A DNA stretch of 64,000 nt from Acidimicrobiaceae bacterium (GCA_003161575.1 PMOE01000083.1:1-64000), one strand, 5' to 3'; shown: positions 1-9,294, numbered from the stretch's first letter. Made by a program: numbers and translations. The notes: generated from the letters alone by a model not told the origin.

Positions 1-521
1 AGACGGTTGCGCTCGGACTCGAGATGCCGGGCCATGTTCTCGACGTCGGTCGCCAGCTGGCCCCGCATCCCTTCGAGCCTGGTGACCTCGTCACGCAATC
101 GCTGCTCGGCTTCTGTCGATACCTGATGGGCTTTCTCCTCGGCCTGGGCGATCGTCGAGCGGGCCCGCTCTTCGGCGTTGGCCACGACCTCGGCCGCCTG
201 GCCCTCGCTGTCCCGCTTGGTCTGATCGACGAACTTCTGCGCGAGCAGCAGGGTCCGTTGCAGGGTCTCGTCGGGCACGGCCTCCGAGGGCTGGGGGGCG
301 GGGGCCTCGCGTCGCTCGCTTTCGAGCTGGGCGATCCTCTCACCAGCCTGGCGGAGGCGCTCGGTCACCTGGCGCACCTGCTCGAGCATGGCCTCGGCTT
401 CGACGGCGGCCTTTTCTAAATACTCGTCGACCTCGTCGACGTTGTAGCCCTTCAACCCGAGGCGGAATTCCACCGTACGGAGCGTCTCGAGGATCGATTG
501 TGTCGGAGGAGAACTGTCCAT
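1..521 (-). CDS. divIVA: DivIVA/Wag31-like polar scaffold protein, 3' end outside window
   Basis: The protein begins MDSSPPTQSI at the ATG at 521, 73 bp after the yggT stop. Residues 10-45 hold the DivIVA N-terminal signature: VEFRLGLKGYNVDEVDEYLE, the hairpin that binds curved membrane. The rest of the visible 173 residues is charged coiled coil rich in Glu, Gln, Ala and Arg. In actinobacteria this family marks poles and septa and recruits the cell-wall synthesis machinery. Its place as last gene after sepF and yggT is the classic actinobacterial order. The C-terminus lies beyond the window edge, so the length is unknown. The family call is firm; a polar-growth role is inferred. Confidence 0.9.
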   Translation of the reverse strand, partial: MDSSPPTQSILETLRTVEFRLGLKGYNVDEVDEYLEKAAVEAEAMLEQVRQVTERLRQAGERIAQLESERREAPAPQPSEAVPDETLQRTLLLAQKFVDQTKRDSEGQAAEVVANAEERARSTIAQAEEKAHQVSTEAEQRLRDEVTRLEGMRGQLATDVENMARHLESERNR

Positions 522-593
522 GGCGGGCAAGTCTATCGAGCGACCCGGCCGGACCCCACAAGTCCCCTCTCAAAGGGACCAGGGCCGGTACCC

Positions 594-860
594 TCAGCGC
601 CGCAGGAGTGGGATGACGACCAGCTCGGCCACCACGACGACGACGAGGATGGACAGGTCGATCCCCATGCCCCCGGCCCGCACTGGGGGCAAGATGCGAC
701 GGATGGGCCGGAGCACCGGCTCGGTGACGGCGTCGAGGGCCCGCACCACCTTGAACAGGACCGTGCCGGGGGCGGCCGGGAACCAGCTCAATAGGGCGCG
801 CACGATGAGGACGATCACGTAGAGCTCGATGATTGCCGCCAGGACGGCGAAGACGTTCAT
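594..860 (-). CDS. yggT: YggT-family small membrane protein
   Basis: An 88-residue integral membrane protein with two hydrophobic segments (about residues 3-26 and 67-86). They flank the family motif: RALLSWFP, then DAVTEPVLRPIRRILPP. YggT proteins sit beside sepF in dcw clusters of actinobacteria and Firmicutes. Their role is poorly defined, with links to division-site positioning and ion homeostasis. It starts 5 bp after the sepF stop, so it is surely cotranscribed with sepF. Length and topology match the family. Confidence 0.9.
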   Translation of the reverse strand: MNVFAVLAAIIELYVIVLIVRALLSWFPAAPGTVLFKVVRALDAVTEPVLRPIRRILPPVRAGGMGIDLSILVVVVVAELVVIPLLRR

Positions 861-865
861 GTCCG

Positions 866-1438
866 TCAGGGACGCCCGAAACCACGCTCCTGCAGCCGCT
901 GGCGCTCCTCATCGGAGACCTTGACGTTGGTCGGGGCGAGCAAGAAGACCTCGTCAGCCACCTTCTCCATCTCCCCGCTCAAGGCGTAGGTGACGCCGCT
1001 ACAGAAGTCGATCATCCGCCGCTGCAGGTCTCGCTCGGCAACTTGGAGGTTCACGATCACCGGCCGGTTGGCCTTCAAGACGTCGGCGATCTCCTTGGCA
1101 TCACCAAAGCGCGACGGGGCGACCACGTGAACCTTGGCGGCATCGCCGACGCTCATCGGACGGACCGTTGCTTGGGCCGGGCGCGGATTCACCGACCCAT
1201 GGATCTGGGCTTGGGGCTGGGCCTGCACCCCCCCCTCGCGGGGCAGGGTGCGGATGCGACCGACCGGGGAGGGGGCCGGACGCTCTTCGGGCTCTTCGGG
1301 TTCCACGGCACGGGGGTCGGCCCGCGTTGGTCCCGAGAACCCCCGGGGGCTCCGGTCGTCGTACTCGTCGTACTCGTCGTACTCGTCGTCGAGTAGTCCG
1401 AGATAGACCATCGTTTTCTTTAGGAACGAGGTGGCCAT
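866..1438 (-). CDS. sepF: Cell division protein SepF
   Basis: 190 residues. The N-terminal amphipathic segment (MATSFLKKTMVYLGL) is the membrane anchor. A disordered acidic linker follows with a DEY tripeptide repeat (a 9-bp DNA repeat near 1363-1389), then a Pro/Arg-rich stretch. The C-terminal SepF domain (about residues 90-175) includes ADVLKANRPVIVNLQ and RRMIDFCSGVTYAL. SepF tethers FtsZ to the membrane in organisms without FtsA, and none is seen here. The ATG at 1438 is preceded by GAGGAGA with 6-nt spacing, which fixes the start. A 136-bp gap separates it from the YggS-type gene upstream and could hold a promoter, but I see no strong one. Confidence 0.95.
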   Translation of the reverse strand: MATSFLKKTMVYLGLLDDEYDEYDEYDDRSPRGFSGPTRADPRAVEPEEPEERPAPSPVGRIRTLPREGGVQAQPQAQIHGSVNPRPAQATVRPMSVGDAAKVHVVAPSRFGDAKEIADVLKANRPVIVNLQVAERDLQRRMIDFCSGVTYALSGEMEKVADEVFLLAPTNVKVSDEERQRLQERGFGRP

Positions 1439-1574
1439 CGCATGTCTCCTCGGGCACAGCGTAGTGCTTCCACCAGCAAGCGGGCGGATCCCTCCGACCC
1501 ACTGGTCACAGGTTTGTCACACCACGCGGGGCCACAACCAGCAGGCCAAGAGCGGTCTTTGAGAGGCCGCCGGC

Positions 1575-2243
1575 TCACGCGATGACCGACCTCGTCGGGC
1601 GGTTCCCGAACAGCGCCCGACCCACCCGGACCATGGTCGAACCCTCGGCCACGGCCACCTCGAGGTCGTCGCTCATCCCCATGGAGCGCTCTATCAGTCC
1701 GAGATCGTCGGCAAGTTCTCGGACGGCGCGAAAACACTGGCGCGCCGCATCGATCCGAGGAGGCGCGACGGTCATGAGCCCCTCGACGACGAGCCCGAGC
1801 TCCCGCAGTCCGGCGACGAGATCGGGCACCTCTGCCGGTTGGCACCCGCCCCGATTCGGGGCACCGGTCGTGTCCACTTCGACGAACACGCAAGCCGCGG
1901 GGCGACGACGGGCGATCTCTGCCCCTTCGACGAGGCGCCCCAGTCCCTGCCAACAGTCGACCACCGGAGCGAGCGCCCGCACCTTGTTGCGTTGGACCGT
2001 TCCGAGGAAATGCCAGCGAAGGTCCTCGGCGTCGGGACCGAGTTCGCGTCGTTTGCGTACAAGCTCTTGGGCATAGTTCTCGCCAACGTCGGCGAGCCCC
2101 GCTTGACGGGCGGCGAGGACCGCGTCGGGGCCGAATCCCTTGGTCACCGCGACGATCCGCACCGAGTGAGCATCGCCCCCGGCCGTCTCGATTCGTCGAC
2201 GCAGCAACGTCAATGCGTCGATCACACTTCGAGGCGGCTCCAC
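1575..2243 (-). CDS. yggS: YggS/PLPBP-family pyridoxal phosphate homeostasis protein
   Basis: A 222-residue single-domain alanine-racemase-fold protein. The PLP lysine sits in RIVAVTKGFG (about residue 35). Further family motifs are DVGENYAQEL, WHFLGTVQRNK and the C-terminal SMGMSDDLEVAVAEGSTMVR, which binds phosphate. Family members buffer free PLP and have no known catalysis. In actinobacteria the gene usually lies between ftsZ and sepF, as here. It starts 9 bp after the ftsZ stop. Length is normal for the family (220-240). Confidence 0.94.
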   Translation of the reverse strand: MEPPRSVIDALTLLRRRIETAGGDAHSVRIVAVTKGFGPDAVLAARQAGLADVGENYAQELVRKRRELGPDAEDLRWHFLGTVQRNKVRALAPVVDCWQGLGRLVEGAEIARRRPAACVFVEVDTTGAPNRGGCQPAEVPDLVAGLRELGLVVEGLMTVAPPRIDAARQCFRAVRELADDLGLIERSMGMSDDLEVAVAEGSTMVRVGRALFGNRPTRSVIA

Positions 2244-2252
2244 CCCGACGGG

Positions 2253-3377
2253 TCAGCGCAGGAACGAGGGGACGTCGAAGTCGTCGTCGCCGAGGTCGAT
2301 CTCCTCATCGGGCGCATCCGCGAAAATGTCGACCGTCGTCATGGGCTCGCGTCCGAGCACCTGGGAGCGTTCATCGCTGGCGGTTGCTCCCTGTGCGCTG
2401 GCCGGACGACTGGCCCCACCCTCTTCCCAGCGCTCGAAGCCCGCAGCGATAACAGTCACCCGGACCTCTTCACCCATGTTGTCATCGATCACCGCTCCGA
2501 AGATGATGTTGGCATCGGGGTGAGCCACCGAGTGGATGATCTCGGCCGCTTCGTTCACTTCGAAGAGCCCGAGGTCTGAGCCGCCCGCGATATTGAGCAG
2601 GATGCCCCGGGCCCCTTCGATGGACGCCTCGAGCAGGGGGCTCGTAATCGCGGCGCGGGCCGCGTTGACGGCCCGGCCGTCACCGGTGGCTGAACCAATA
2701 CCCATGATGGCGGTTCCGGCATTGGTCATGACCATCTTCACGTCGGCGAAGTCGGTGTTGATGAGGCCGGGCACGGTGATGAGATCGGTGATTCCCCGCA
2801 CACCTTGGAGCAGCACTTCGTCGGCGATGCGGAAGGCATTGACCATCGATGTCTTGTCATTCGAAACCGTCAACAGGCGATCGTTGGGGATCACGATGAG
2901 CGTGTCGACCTTTTCCTTCAAGATCTGGATGCCTTTTTCGGCCTGCATGGCCCGACGGCGGCCTTCGAAGGTGAACGGCCGGGTGACCACACCAATGGTC
3001 AGGGCGCCGAGCGCCTTGGCCACTTCGGCCACCACCGGAGCCGCGCCGGTGCCGGTCCCACCGCCCTTGCCGGCGGTGATGAACACCATGTCGGCACCCT
3101 GGAGGGCCTCTTCGATCTCCCCCCGGTGCTCGTCGGCGGCTTGGCGACCCACCTCGGGGTCGCTTCCCGCGCCGAGCCCCTTCGTGAGCTGGCGCCCGAT
3201 GTCGAGCTTGAGGTCGGCGTCGCTCATCAGCAGCGCCTGGGCGTCGGTGTTCGCGGCGATGAACTCGACGTTGCGCAGCCCCGAGTCGATCATCCGGTTG
3301 ACGGCATTGACGCCGCCGCCTCCCACGCCGACCACCTTGATGACGGCGAGGTAGTTGCTTTGTGCCGGGACGGTCAT
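2253..3377 (-). CDS. ftsZ: Cell division GTPase FtsZ
   Basis: 374 residues. The tubulin-signature glycine loop GGGTGTGA is at about residues 105-112. The N-terminal nucleotide-binding segment ([18 protein letters not shown]), the T7 loop ([14 protein letters not shown]) and the short C-terminal peptide FDVPSFLR, which contacts SepF and FtsQ/W partners, are all present. It polymerises into the Z-ring. The start at 3377 has GAGGGAG 3-4 nt upstream. A 238-bp leader separates it from ftsQ and carries a recognisable promoter (3521-3549) and an inverted repeat (3474-3494), so ftsZ can be expressed apart from the upstream cluster. Confidence 0.98.
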   Translation of the reverse strand: MTVPAQSNYLAVIKVVGVGGGGVNAVNRMIDSGLRNVEFIAANTDAQALLMSDADLKLDIGRQLTKGLGAGSDPEVGRQAADEHRGEIEEALQGADMVFITAGKGGGTGTGAAPVVAEVAKALGALTIGVVTRPFTFEGRRRAMQAEKGIQILKEKVDTLIVIPNDRLLTVSNDKTSMVNAFRIADEVLLQGVRGITDLITVPGLINTDFADVKMVMTNAGTAIMGIGSATGDGRAVNAARAAITSPLLEASIEGARGILLNIAGGSDLGLFEVNEAAEIIHSVAHPDANIIFGAVIDDNMGEEVRVTVIAAGFERWEEGGASRPASAQGATASDERSQVLGREPMTTVDIFADAPDEEIDLGDDDFDVPSFLR

Positions 3378-3473
3378 GAACTCCCTCGTGGTTGGGGCGA
3401 TCGCCGGCCGATCGCGATGGTCTTCACTCCCCCACGTGCCGGCGACAGGTCGGGTTGCCCAGGCCCACTTATC

Positions 3474-3494
3474 TCAACCTTCCGCACAGGTTGA
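3474..3494. promoter_or_regulatory. Inverted repeat in the ftsZ leader
   Basis: Seven-base arms TCAACCT / AGGTTGA separated by 7 nt. It lies about 20-40 nt downstream of the expected ftsZ transcription start, so it is either a protein-binding dyad or an RNA hairpin in the ftsZ leader. No matching regulator can be named. Confidence 0.45.
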
Positions 3495-3520
3495 TGATGT
3501 TTAGGCAACGACGTGGTCAC

Positions 3521-3549
3521 ACGATACGGGTGGTGCTCGACGGGGTCAA
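3521..3549 (-). promoter_or_regulatory. ftsZ promoter
   Basis: On the minus strand TTGACC (3549-3544) and TATCGT (3526-3521) are separated by exactly 17 bp. This is a good vegetative sigma -35/-10 pair, better than most in this window. Transcription would start near 3514 and leave a leader of about 135 nt before the ftsZ ATG at 3377. Internal ftsZ promoters are common in actinobacterial dcw clusters. Confidence 0.6.
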
Positions 3550-3615
3550 GCAACCACATGGGCAGCGAGGATCGCACAATCGAGCTCGGCTCGACCGGGC
3601 GTCGGACCATTGTCT

Positions 3616-4509
3616 TCACGGGCCGGTCACCGTCGGGGATTCAGGGACGCTCACGTCGATCACGTCGCCCGCCGTCAGCGTGGCGTGAGCCAGGAGTGCC
3701 GCGACATCCTCCTCTTTGGCTCCGAGCTGCGCGGTGGTGCCCAAGTCGACGGTGACGGGGATGGTGAGCTTCAGGCTGACCTGACCGCCCGAACCGACCG
3801 CCACTGCCACCACCTGGGCAGCGTAGGCCCGGGGCAGGCTGGCGGCCACCCGGAGCGCGGGTCCGGCGCTGGGCCCGAGAAAACTGGCCGGCGGCCCGGG
3901 ATGGACCGGGACGGCGAGTTGGACGAGGCCGGACGGCTCGGTTGCACTCTCGGCGAGTACCCGGCCGGTGGCGTCGACTTCGGCCCAGTCCGATGGGCCG
4001 CTCGGGGCCGCCGGGGAAGCGGCGACGATGGCCACTGGGGTCCGCTCGGTGACGCTGATCACCACCCCATCGGGCCACTGGCGGCGCACCGTGGCGGTGC
4101 CCACCCAGGCCAGACGCTCGACTCGGGCGGCCACCGCGGCCGGGTTGACATTGATCATCGGGGGGTGGGTCGCCAGGCCCGAGGCCGCCACCACCGCGGC
4201 ACGTTCGGTGTGGGCCGAGCCCTCGACCGTGACCACCCGGGCGCTCAACAGACGCGAATCGAGGAGCAGCCAGCCGCCCAGCACGATGAGAACGATCGCG
4301 GCGAACGCCACGAGCACGGCGAGCCGGCGACGCCCCTGGCGCCGGGTGACCGCCGCTCGGCGGTCGCGCAGCCGCGGGTCGATCCGGGGGGTGGCCTTCT
4401 TCTTGGCCCGGGCCGACGTTGCCCGGCGCCGGCGGGACGTGACCTCGGCCGTCGTGATCCGCCGGCGTCGCAAGGACCGGGGCGGGCTCGCGGTCTTCGA
4501 CGGCGTCAC
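3616..4509 (-). CDS. ftsQ: Cell division protein FtsQ (POTRA-domain divisome protein)
   Basis: 297 residues from the GTG at 4509, which overlaps the murB stop as GTGA. A longer reading frame upstream only shadows murB. The layout is typical of FtsQ: a very basic cytoplasmic N-terminus (residues 1-60, Arg/Lys-rich), one membrane helix (about 63-83, LAVLVAFAAIVLIVLGGWLL), the POTRA domain starting VVTVEGSAHTERAAVV, then the FtsQ beta domain with VISVTERTPVAIV. FtsQ bridges cytoplasmic and periplasmic divisome parts. The call rests on topology, motifs and its murB-ftsQ-ftsZ position. Confidence 0.92.
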   Translation of the reverse strand: MTPSKTASPPRSLRRRRITTAEVTSRRRRATSARAKKKATPRIDPRLRDRRAAVTRRQGRRRLAVLVAFAAIVLIVLGGWLLLDSRLLSARVVTVEGSAHTERAAVVAASGLATHPPMINVNPAAVAARVERLAWVGTATVRRQWPDGVVISVTERTPVAIVAASPAAPSGPSDWAEVDATGRVLAESATEPSGLVQLAVPVHPGPPASFLGPSAGPALRVAASLPRAYAAQVVAVAVGSGGQVSLKLTIPVTVDLGTTAQLGAKEEDVAALLAHATLTAGDVIDVSVPESPTVTGP

Positions 4510-5531
4510 CGGCCCGGGCCGGTCTCGTGGTCCGAGCCGCTCATCGGTCCGGCCCCGTCGGCACGGTCGTCGTTTCGGCCATCTCCTCCATTGTCGGTCC
4601 CGGGGAAGCCGATGAGGCGGACCTCGGGCCGGAGCACGACGCCGAAGCGGTCGGCCACGACGGTCCGCACATGGTCGATAAGGGCCGCCACGTCGTCGGC
4701 CGAGCCGTCGTCGTCGGCCTGGATGAAGTTTGCGTGTTTGTCCGAGACCCGGGCGCTGCGAAGGCAAAAGCCCTTGAGTCCGGCCGCCTCCACTAGGCGG
4801 CCAGCCGAGTCTCCGGGAGGATTCGAAAAGACCGACCCGGCGTTGCTCCCCCCGGGCTGGTGCCGACGCCGCCAACCGACGATGTCGGCAATTTGGGCCC
4901 GTCCAGCCGTCCGATCACCAGGGGAAAGGGCGAATTCGGCCCATACCACCACCTCGCTCGGACCCACCGACGAGGAGCGGTAGCCGAGCGCCAGACGCTG
5001 TGGCCGGTCCTCGCCACCGGACGGTCCGGCCAGGTCGAGCCAGCGATAACGCACCAAAGAGGCGGCGACATCGGAGCCGTGCCCTCCGGCGTTCATACGG
5101 ACCGCCCCTCCCACCGAGCCCGGCACCCCGACCGCCCACTCGAAGCCGGTGAGACCGGCCTCGACGCTCCGGCGGGCCAGCACGGGCAATCCGATCCCCG
5201 ACCCCGCCCGGACCACCACCGGGCCGGGCGACTCGGTGGCCTTGGCAAAGGCCAGATCGTCGAGACCCATCCGCACCACGAGTCCGGGGAAGCCGGCATC
5301 GGCGACCAGGAGGTTCGAGCCTTTGCCGAGGACGAGGACCGGAACCGACCGACCGCTGAGGGCGGTCCGCACAGCCACCAGATCCTCTTCGCTCCCCGCC
5401 TCGACCAGCACCGCGGCGTGACCCCCCACCCGGTAGGTGGTAAGGCGTCCGAGCGGATGGTCCCGTTTGGCCCGGGGTCCGAGGGCCGCCGCCAACACCT
5501 CGAGCTCGGCCGGGTCGACACCGCTCACCAT
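4506..5531 (-). CDS. murB: UDP-N-acetylenolpyruvoylglucosamine reductase MurB
   Basis: 341 residues. MurB uses NADPH and FAD to reduce enolpyruvyl-UDP-GlcNAc to UDP-MurNAc. FAD-binding motifs are PLGRLTTYRVGG near the N-terminus, LGKGSNLLVADAGFPGLV, and GSVGGAVRMNAGGHG. The active-site serine region GGSNAGSVFSNP and the closing ASFI-type segment HANFIQADD are present. The C-terminus has an unusual acidic tail of about 25 residues (GTDNGGDGRNDD) beyond the normal end. It starts 10 bp after the murC stop and its stop overlaps the ftsQ start. Confidence 0.96.
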   Translation of the reverse strand: MVSGVDPAELEVLAAALGPRAKRDHPLGRLTTYRVGGHAAVLVEAGSEEDLVAVRTALSGRSVPVLVLGKGSNLLVADAGFPGLVVRMGLDDLAFAKATESPGPVVVRAGSGIGLPVLARRSVEAGLTGFEWAVGVPGSVGGAVRMNAGGHGSDVAASLVRYRWLDLAGPSGGEDRPQRLALGYRSSSVGPSEVVVWAEFALSPGDRTAGRAQIADIVGWRRRHQPGGSNAGSVFSNPPGDSAGRLVEAAGLKGFCLRSARVSDKHANFIQADDDGSADDVAALIDHVRTVVADRFGVVLRPEVRLIGFPGTDNGGDGRNDDRADGAGPMSGSDHETGPGR

Positions 5532-5541
5532 CTCGGTGCGC

Positions 5542-6942
5542 TCACCATCTCGGCGCGGCCAGCAGGTCGTCGGGCAGCAGGGTCAGATCGCCCGCACCGA
5601 GCGTCAAGCACAAGTCGCCGGGGCGCAGCACGGAGGCCACCACTTCGCGAAGGTCATCGCGGGTGGCGGCGTAGTGCACCGGGACCGAGGGACTGGCTGC
5701 GGCCGCCGCGTCGGCCACCAGCTTCCCCGATACGCCCGGAACCGGGGTGTCTCCAGCCCCGTAGACGTCGGTGATCACCACCACGTCGGCGTCGACAAAG
5801 GCGGTGGCGAAGTCCTCGACCAGGGCCGCAGTGCGTGAGTAGCGGTGGGGCTGGAACACCGCCACCACCCGTGCCCACTCGCCGGCCCGGGCCGCCGCGA
5901 GCACCGAGCGGACCTCGCCGGGCAGGTGAGCGTAGTCGTCGACGAAGCTCACCCCGTTGGCCTCACCGCGGAACTCAAATCGCCTCGGGACTCCGGCGAA
6001 TCGGGCCAGCGCGGTCCGCGCCGCGCCAAAGGTGGCACCGGCACAAAGCGCGCCAACTGTCGCGAGCGCCGCGTTGCGGGCGTTGTAGAGGCCGGGCATC
6101 GGCACCGACAGACGGCCGAGGAGCCCGTCGGGCCCCGACAGATCGAAGGCCACTGCGCTGCGTGACAGGACGACGTCGGTCATTGGGTAGTCGGCGTCGG
6201 AGGCGGTACCCACAAGGAGCGACCCGTGGTGGCGCCCGAGCTCGGCCGCCACCGGCTCGTCGGCGCCGACCACGCTCGCGGCGGTGGACCCCTCGAGGTA
6301 ATGACCGAACGCTTGGCGGAGCACCTCGAAGGTGCCGTAATAGTCGAGGTGGTCGGGTTCGCAGTTGGTGAGTAGGGCGATCTCACAGCGCAGGGCCCGG
6401 AAGGTCCCGTAGCTCTCGTCGGCCTCCACCACCAGCCACTCCCCTTCATCGAAGGCCGCGTTGGTGCCGATCTCGTTGACGTCGGCCCCTATGAGAAACG
6501 ACGGCCGCAGGCCCGCCTCAGCCAAGATGAGCGACAGCATCGACGAGGTGGTCGTCTTGCCGTGGGTGCCGGCCACCGCGATGCAGCGCTTCGTGAGAGC
6601 GATCGCGGCCAGGACCTCGGCCCGGCGCACGACCGTCACACCCCGGCGCTGGGCTTCGATCAGCTCTGGGTTGGTCGCCGACACGGCCGGCGAATAGGTC
6701 ACGAACTCGGCGTCACCAAGGTTCTCGGGACGGTGGCCGATCGACACCGTGATGCGCTGGTTCCCCAATCGCTCGGTCACCACCGACGCCTTGAGGTCGC
6801 TGCCGGTCACCTGGTGGCCCATGGCGGCGAGCACCGTGGCGATGGCGCTCATCCCCGCACCCCCCACCCCAACAACGTGGACCCGCCGCGGCTGGGACAG
6901 ATCGAGATCACCACCGTCGAGCGGCTCAGCGGGCATGGGCAT
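5542..6942 (-). CDS. murC: UDP-N-acetylmuramate--L-alanine ligase MurC
   Basis: Adds L-Ala to UDP-MurNAc with ATP. From the ATG at 6942 it is 466 residues, with GAGGTGG about 5 nt upstream. A second ATG lies at 6936, and both overlap the murG end by 11-17 bp. Motifs are the N-terminal Rossmann segment HVVGVGGAGMSAIA, the ATP loop VAGTHGKTTTSSM, EADESYGTF, NCEPDHLDYYG, the third-domain DDYAHLPGE and FQPHRYSRT. Length and order match the family. It is the only Mur ligase besides MurE in this cluster. Confidence 0.96.
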   Translation of the reverse strand: MPMPAEPLDGGDLDLSQPRRVHVVGVGGAGMSAIATVLAAMGHQVTGSDLKASVVTERLGNQRITVSIGHRPENLGDAEFVTYSPAVSATNPELIEAQRRGVTVVRRAEVLAAIALTKRCIAVAGTHGKTTTSSMLSLILAEAGLRPSFLIGADVNEIGTNAAFDEGEWLVVEADESYGTFRALRCEIALLTNCEPDHLDYYGTFEVLRQAFGHYLEGSTAASVVGADEPVAAELGRHHGSLLVGTASDADYPMTDVVLSRSAVAFDLSGPDGLLGRLSVPMPGLYNARNAALATVGALCAGATFGAARTALARFAGVPRRFEFRGEANGVSFVDDYAHLPGEVRSVLAAARAGEWARVVAVFQPHRYSRTAALVEDFATAFVDADVVVITDVYGAGDTPVPGVSGKLVADAAAAASPSVPVHYAATRDDLREVVASVLRPGDLCLTLGAGDLTLLPDDLLAAPRW

Positions 6943-8074
6943 CCACCACCTCGGCCACCCGGGCCGCCGCGTCACGTCGGCTGAGCCCGAGTGCGGCGCG
7001 AGCCATGGAGGCCAACCTCACGGGGTCCGCCAATAGCTCGTCAAGCACTGCGGCCAGGCGTTCACCGTCGCACTGGTCGTCGGGGAGCATCACGGCGGCC
7101 CCGGCCGCAACTAGCACCCGGGCGTTGAGGGTCTGGTGGTCGCCGGGCGCACCCGGGAGCGGGACCAGGACGCTCGGCACCCCGGCGATTGTCAGCTCGG
7201 CCACCGTCATCGCGCCGGCCCGGCAGACCATGACGTCGGCCGCCTCGTAGAGCACCGGCATCTGTTGTTCAAAGGGCACCAAGCGGCGGCTCAGCCCGCT
7301 GGGCTGACCTTGCGTGCCGCTCACCTCGGATCGGCCGGCCCGGGCCGATACCTCGGCCCAGTCGCGCCTCCCAGTCACCTGGTAGATGGCGCGATCGGAA
7401 CGTTCGGCCCAGCGCTCGGCCAGTTCGGCGGCGGCTTGGTTGATCCGGCGGGCCCCGAGCGAGCCTCCGAACACGCCGACCACCGCCCGCCCTTCGTCGA
7501 AGCCGAGCGCCACGCGAGCGCGCGCTCGCCCGCCGGGGCTCGGGTCGACCGCCAGGATTTCGTCGCGCACCGGAGTGCCGGTGACGACCGTCCGGGGGAG
7601 CGGCGTACTCGCGAAGCTAACGGCACTCGCCGAGGCGAACCGACCGAGGACGCGATTGACCCGTCCCGGCACGGCGTCGATGTTCACGACGACAAGGGGC
7701 ACTCGAAGCAGTACCGCGGCCACCCCGGCGGGAAAGCTCGCGTAGCCGCCGACACAGACCACGACGCTCGGGTGCCAGCGGGCCAACGCCCCAACGGCTC
7801 GGATCGTCGACCAGGCGAGGGCAACGAGCGCCCCGAGGTTCGCCGCCAGATCGCCGGGCCCCATCTGCCGGGACATTCCCCGCCCCGGCAGGTTCGTAAA
7901 GGGAAACCCTTCTCCTTCGAGCAGCGTGGCTTCGTGGCCCCGCCGCGAGCCGACGAGCTCGATGGCCTCTCGGTCATGGCCCCGGGCCGCGAGCGCGCGG
8001 GCCACCGCGAGCGCGGGGATCACATGCCCACCCGTTCCACCACCGGCGACCACGGCGTAGCGCCGTGGAGTCAC
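6926..8074 (-). CDS. murG: Undecaprenyldiphospho-muramoylpentapeptide N-acetylglucosaminyltransferase MurG
   Basis: 382 residues from the GTG at 8074, which overlaps the ftsW stop as GTGA. The longer upstream frame is a shadow of ftsW. MurG transfers GlcNAc to lipid I, giving lipid II on the inner membrane face. The N-terminal membrane/donor motif VAGGGTGGHVIPALAVA, the second glycine-rich loop VFGGSLGARRIN, and the UDP-binding VCRAGAMTVAELTIAGVPSVLVPLP are intact. The gene lies between ftsW and murC as usual. Confidence 0.97.
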   Translation of the reverse strand: MTPRRYAVVAGGGTGGHVIPALAVARALAARGHDREAIELVGSRRGHEATLLEGEGFPFTNLPGRGMSRQMGPGDLAANLGALVALAWSTIRAVGALARWHPSVVVCVGGYASFPAGVAAVLLRVPLVVVNIDAVPGRVNRVLGRFASASAVSFASTPLPRTVVTGTPVRDEILAVDPSPGGRARARVALGFDEGRAVVGVFGGSLGARRINQAAAELAERWAERSDRAIYQVTGRRDWAEVSARAGRSEVSGTQGQPSGLSRRLVPFEQQMPVLYEAADVMVCRAGAMTVAELTIAGVPSVLVPLPGAPGDHQTLNARVLVAAGAAVMLPDDQCDGERLAAVLDELLADPVRLASMARAALGLSRRDAAARVAEVVDAHAR

Positions 8075-9294
8075 CAGCCCGTCCCGCTCCGCACAGTCGG
8101 TCCGGGCGGGCGTTCTTGGCGGGCGATGTTCACCAGGATCCCGGTCGCCACCATGGTGATGACGAGCGAGGAGCCCCCAAAGGAGATGAAGGGCAGCGGG
8201 ATCCCGGTCACCGGCAGGATCCCGATGACCGCCCCCACGTTGATCACCGTCTCGGCGGCGATCCAGGCCACGATGGCGACGGCCAGGAGACCGCCGAAGC
8301 GATCGGGCGCCCGGGCCGCTGCCCGCAGGCCGAACCAGGCGAAGGCCCCGAGCAGGGCGAGGACGCAAAGCGCCCCGACAAGACCCAGCTCCTCGCCGAT
8401 CACCGAGAAGATGAAGTCGGTGTGGGCGTTCGGGAGATAGCCCCACTTCTGGCGACCGGCGCCGAGCCCCAGGCCGAACAGGTGCCCCGATCCCAACCCG
8501 ATGAGCGACTGGACGACCTGGTAGCCCGAACCCGAAGCGTGGGCGCCCGGGTCCAAAAACGAGAGCAGGCGGGCCCGGCGGTAGGGCTCGACGATGCCAA
8601 CGACAAGCGCCAGGGCGCTCACCACGCCGAGCAACTTCAAGATGGGGCCCATCCGGACACCCGAAGCGAAAATCAAGGCAAAAGTGATGCAACCGAGCAC
8701 CAGCGCGGTTCCCATGTCGGGCTGCAAGACGACCAGGCCGGCCGCGGCGGCCGCCACTAGCAACAAAGGCCCGATCACCATACGGGCCCCTCCTTTCATC
8801 TCTTCGCGCCGCACGACGAGATCGGCGCCGAAGACGGCCAGGGCCAGCTTCATGAGCTCGGAAGGCTGAATACGCAGCTCGCCCAGGCCGACCCAACGGC
8901 TCGAACCACCCGAATGCACCCCGATACCCGGGACCAAGACAGCCAGTAGCAGGGCGAAGGTGACCGCCAGGAGCACGAGCCGCAGACGCCGCCACTTGCG
9001 ATAGTCGAAGCGGCAGGAAAAGACCAAGGCGATGACCCCGATCACCATCCAGATCACTTCGCGCAACGAGATGGCCCAGGGGCTGCCGTAGGTCTGGATC
9101 GAGATCACTTCTGAGGCCGAGCCCACCATGACCAGCCCGACGACACAAAGCAAAGTCATCAGCGCGAGGAGGATCGATGCGGTCGGCAGCGTCCGGGTCC
9201 GCTGGACCCATCCGGCCGGGCTGGTCGGTCGTTCGTGGCGGGCCGGTGTCCCGCGCGGCGGCTGGGTGGCCTTCTGCGTCTGGGTGGGCGTCAT
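8071..9294 (-). CDS. ftsW: Lipid II glycosyltransferase FtsW (SEDS family)
   Basis: 407 residues with about ten membrane helices. FtsW polymerises septal glycan together with FtsI. Family features are GSSRWVGLGELRIQPSELMKLAL (the catalytic loop region, with conserved Ser-Arg and Glu), ALVLGCITFALIFASG, QVVQSLIGLGSGHLFGLGLG and the C-terminal GIPLPFISFGGSSL signature. The cytoplasmic N-terminus (about 40 residues, Thr/Pro/Arg-rich) is longer than in proteobacteria. It starts 91 bp after the mraY stop, and this interval would hold murD in most clusters but has no gene. Confidence 0.96.
   Translation of the reverse strand: MTPTQTQKATQPPRGTPARHERPTSPAGWVQRTRTLPTASILLALMTLLCVVGLVMVGSASEVISIQTYGSPWAISLREVIWMVIGVIALVFSCRFDYRKWRRLRLVLLAVTFALLLAVLVPGIGVHSGGSSRWVGLGELRIQPSELMKLALAVFGADLVVRREEMKGGARMVIGPLLLVAAAAAGLVVLQPDMGTALVLGCITFALIFASGVRMGPILKLLGVVSALALVVGIVEPYRRARLLSFLDPGAHASGSGYQVVQSLIGLGSGHLFGLGLGAGRQKWGYLPNAHTDFIFSVIGEELGLVGALCVLALLGAFAWFGLRAAARAPDRFGGLLAVAIVAWIAAETVINVGAVIGILPVTGIPLPFISFGGSSLVITMVATGILVNIARQERPPGPTVRSGTGW

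Noticed and set aside
1363-1389. Short tandem repeat that might be a CRISPR or regulatory repeat
   Set aside because: It is a 9-bp in-frame repeat coding DEY units inside the sepF linker.
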